Positions 62,593 to 64,000 of a DNA stretch of 64,000 nt are shown piece after piece. Position 1 is the first letter of the stretch. Every line of letters starts with the position of its first letter. Source of the DNA: an uncultured Eubacteriales bacterium (lineage in GTDB: Bacteria > Bacillota > Clostridia > Lachnospirales > Lachnospiraceae); contig OMXJ01000001.1 of the NCBI GenBank assembly GCA_900315015.1, forward strand, positions 124,001 to 188,000, read 5' to 3'. The translations under genes and the position numbers were made by a program. A model generated the notes under the pieces. It worked only from the letters and a program-made list of their open reading frames with translations, did no database searches and was not told the origin of the DNA.

Positions 62593-64000
62593 ATGTCTAA
62601 TATCCAAAAATTAATTTTTACTAAATACCATTTAGATATAGATAAAGAAGAAAACATCTTTAAATTATATCGTATTGATAATCCGAACATTATAGATGAG
62701 GAACTGGAAATAAAAATAGAAGAGACGCGAAGAAGATGGAATCAAAGTAAAAATGGAGCGAATGAGAAAACTGCTGCAAGAGATAGTACTAGATTAGATA
62801 AAGCCGATAAGTATGAAAAGATTTTAAGAGATAAAAAATTGCGAAATGAGCTTTATAATTATTATAATCTGAATAAAGAGAAAAAAGGAAATTCGCCTGG
62901 AGAGTTAGATTTAGCTAAAGAATTCTTTGGAGTGATTAATAAATCTAAAAATATTTCGAAGAAAGATGTTGATTTTTACTTTGATTATTTTCCAAAAGAA
63001 AAACTTAACAAAAAGGTAATTGTAGAGTATTTAAAAAAAGAGTTTAATGTCAAAGGATTGGGAAAAGTAGAAGAGGAGGATGAAGAAGGTAAAGAACAAA
63101 AAAAATCTAGTAAAGATAGTGAAAATGGCGAGAGTATTGTTGTAAATTTGTTTCAAAAAGAAACAATTATGTTACTGAGAAAGTGTATCAATCATTTTGA
63201 GGATGCAAATAAAAGTGAAACTGTTGTATCTAAATTTCCTTCAATGAAGGAGGGAATAGATTCATTTCTTGAATTAGATGAATATGATTCTTATGATGCT
63301 TTTAAGAGTAAGATTCAAGAAGAAGGTAAAGAAATATACTCAGTTAGACAAGAAAACGGCAGTGATTTTATTTCATTGGTTGATATGTTTAATAATTTGA
63401 ATGAGTTGCTTGAAAAAAAGGATGTAAAAGATAATTTTGCAGAATTTGTACTTCAATTAAAGTACCCAGAATTAACACCTTATATGTTTTTGATTACAAA
63501 GGTGACTAAAGAAGTCTTAAATAGTCTAATGCTTATAGCAAAGGAACATGAATATTTTTATGATTTAAATGAGTTTATTACATCTTATTATGAAATAAGC
63601 AGTGATAATTTTGGATTGACAAATGTTGGAATAGATTCTATTATAAATAAAGCAAATAAAAAGAATAATAATTCTAAAGAATCTTCTAGAAAGAAACTGA
63701 AAAAACAAAAGTATAAAGATAAGGTTAAGTTATACCCGAATCTTAAAGTGTTGTTTGTATTTGCTTATTGGCCGGTTTTGTTATTTAGAAATATTTTTAA
63801 AGTGTTTAAATTCTTCATGCAATATTTAATTAAAATGAGCAATGTAATATTTATTTTAGTTTTTTATGTCACTAATTTTGTTATAATGAAAAAAGAAAAT
63901 TTGATTTATTCACTAAGTTATGTACTCAATAAGGAAAAATGGTATTCTTTTATTAATCAGAAAATGAATGATTTTTTTGGAAATAAGACATATTATATAT
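62593..64000 (+). CDS. J-like membrane protein (partial, no HPD), runs off the window
   Basis: At least 469 residues, open to the window end. The N-terminus (about 1-95) looks like a J-domain in which helix II is LEIKIEETRRRWNQ and helix III-IV is LDKADKYEKILRDKKLRNELYNYYN, but the HPD tripeptide between them is replaced by a SKNGAN-type loop. Then a long charged helical region (about 95-375) and two hydrophobic segments (about 381-400 and 415-440). It may recruit the Hsp70 to the membrane without activating it as true J-proteins do. Start supported by GAGG at 62581-62584. Confidence 0.5.
   Translation, partial: MSNIQKLIFTKYHLDIDKEENIFKLYRIDNPNIIDEELEIKIEETRRRWNQSKNGANEKTAARDSTRLDKADKYEKILRDKKLRNELYNYYNLNKEKKGNSPGELDLAKEFFGVINKSKNISKKDVDFYFDYFPKEKLNKKVIVEYLKKEFNVKGLGKVEEEDEEGKEQKKSSKDSENGESIVVNLFQKETIMLLRKCINHFEDANKSETVVSKFPSMKEGIDSFLELDEYDSYDAFKSKIQEEGKEIYSVRQENGSDFISLVDMFNNLNELLEKKDVKDNFAEFVLQLKYPELTPYMFLITKVTKEVLNSLMLIAKEHEYFYDLNEFITSYYEISSDNFGLTNVGIDSIINKANKKNNNSKESSRKKLKKQKYKDKVKLYPNLKVLFVFAYWPVLLFRNIFKVFKFFMQYLIKMSNVIFILVFYVTNFVIMKKENLIYSLSYVLNKEKWYSFINQKMNDFFGNKTYYI

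Noticed and set aside
1-64000. Prophage, integrative element or insertion sequence
   Set aside because: No integrase, transposase, structural phage gene or terminal inverted repeats were seen; all genes run in one direction with ordinary operon spacing.

Overview
The window reads as a low-GC Gram-positive anaerobe, most likely a gut or rumen Lachnospiraceae (Butyrivibrio / Roseburia / Pseudobutyrivibrio type). Supporting signs are strong AGGAGG ribosome sites, lipoproteins with Thr/Glu/Ala-rich linkers after the lipobox, an oxygen-detoxifying rubrerythrin fusion beside a Fur/PerR regulator, and a beta-mannan pathway built on GH130 phosphorylases. The family is inferred from style and content, not from a marker gene. 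Every gene I accept lies on the + strand. I found no tRNA, rRNA, CRISPR array, transposase or phage gene.

Region 1 (1-27.2 kb, with outliers at 29.4-30.8 and 32.7-33.8 kb) is a beta-mannan utilisation locus. It holds a LacI-type regulator, a surface GH26 mannanase lipoprotein, and an unusually large import complex: DUF624 protein, a 1007-residue solute-binding protein with carbohydrate-binding-like modules, two pairs of CUT1 permeases, an NHL-repeat protein, a YIP1-type protein, a DUF5696-like protein, a lipoprotein with three tandem copies of an unrecognised domain, and a second binding lipoprotein. No ABC ATPase is encoded, so a shared ATPase elsewhere must power import. The intracellular steps follow: GH130 mannooligosaccharide phosphorylase, an SGNH acetyl esterase, a 2-epimerase of the AGE family, GH130 mannosylglucose phosphorylase, and a phosphohexomutase. 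Two further esterases (one exported, one CE2-like) sit downstream. Together they cut mannan outside, import acetylated oligomers, deacetylate, epimerise and phosphorolyse them, and feed mannose-1-P into glycolysis.

Region 2 (27.2-47.1 kb) is mostly housekeeping: a Fur/PerR-type regulator and a flavin reductase-rubredoxin-rubrerythrin fusion, purine nucleoside phosphorylase, thyA-folA, a zinc-ribbon membrane protein, a secreted transglutaminase-like protein with a Tyr/Asn-rich tract, an LDH2-type dehydrogenase, a SulP transporter, an aldo/keto reductase and a GMP synthase subunit lacking its glutaminase half. The intergenic DNA here is rich in short tandem repeats and repeated structured elements.

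Region 3 (47.1-59.7 kb) has two large hybrid sensor kinases flanking a polyamine-membrane cluster: zinc-ribbon protein, SpeD, a DUF4178-like membrane protein, DUF350, a membrane-fused aminopropyltransferase, and a multi-pass protein I do not recognise.

Region 4 (59.8-64 kb, running off the end) is an A/T-rich island of a GrpE-like protein, a divergent Hsp70, a small membrane protein and a J-like membrane protein without an HPD motif. It looks like a dedicated membrane chaperone system. This island, the polyamine-membrane cluster, the multi-part importer and a roughly 100-base intergenic RNA-like element present twice (33.85 and 52.5 kb) are the best candidates for undescribed biology.
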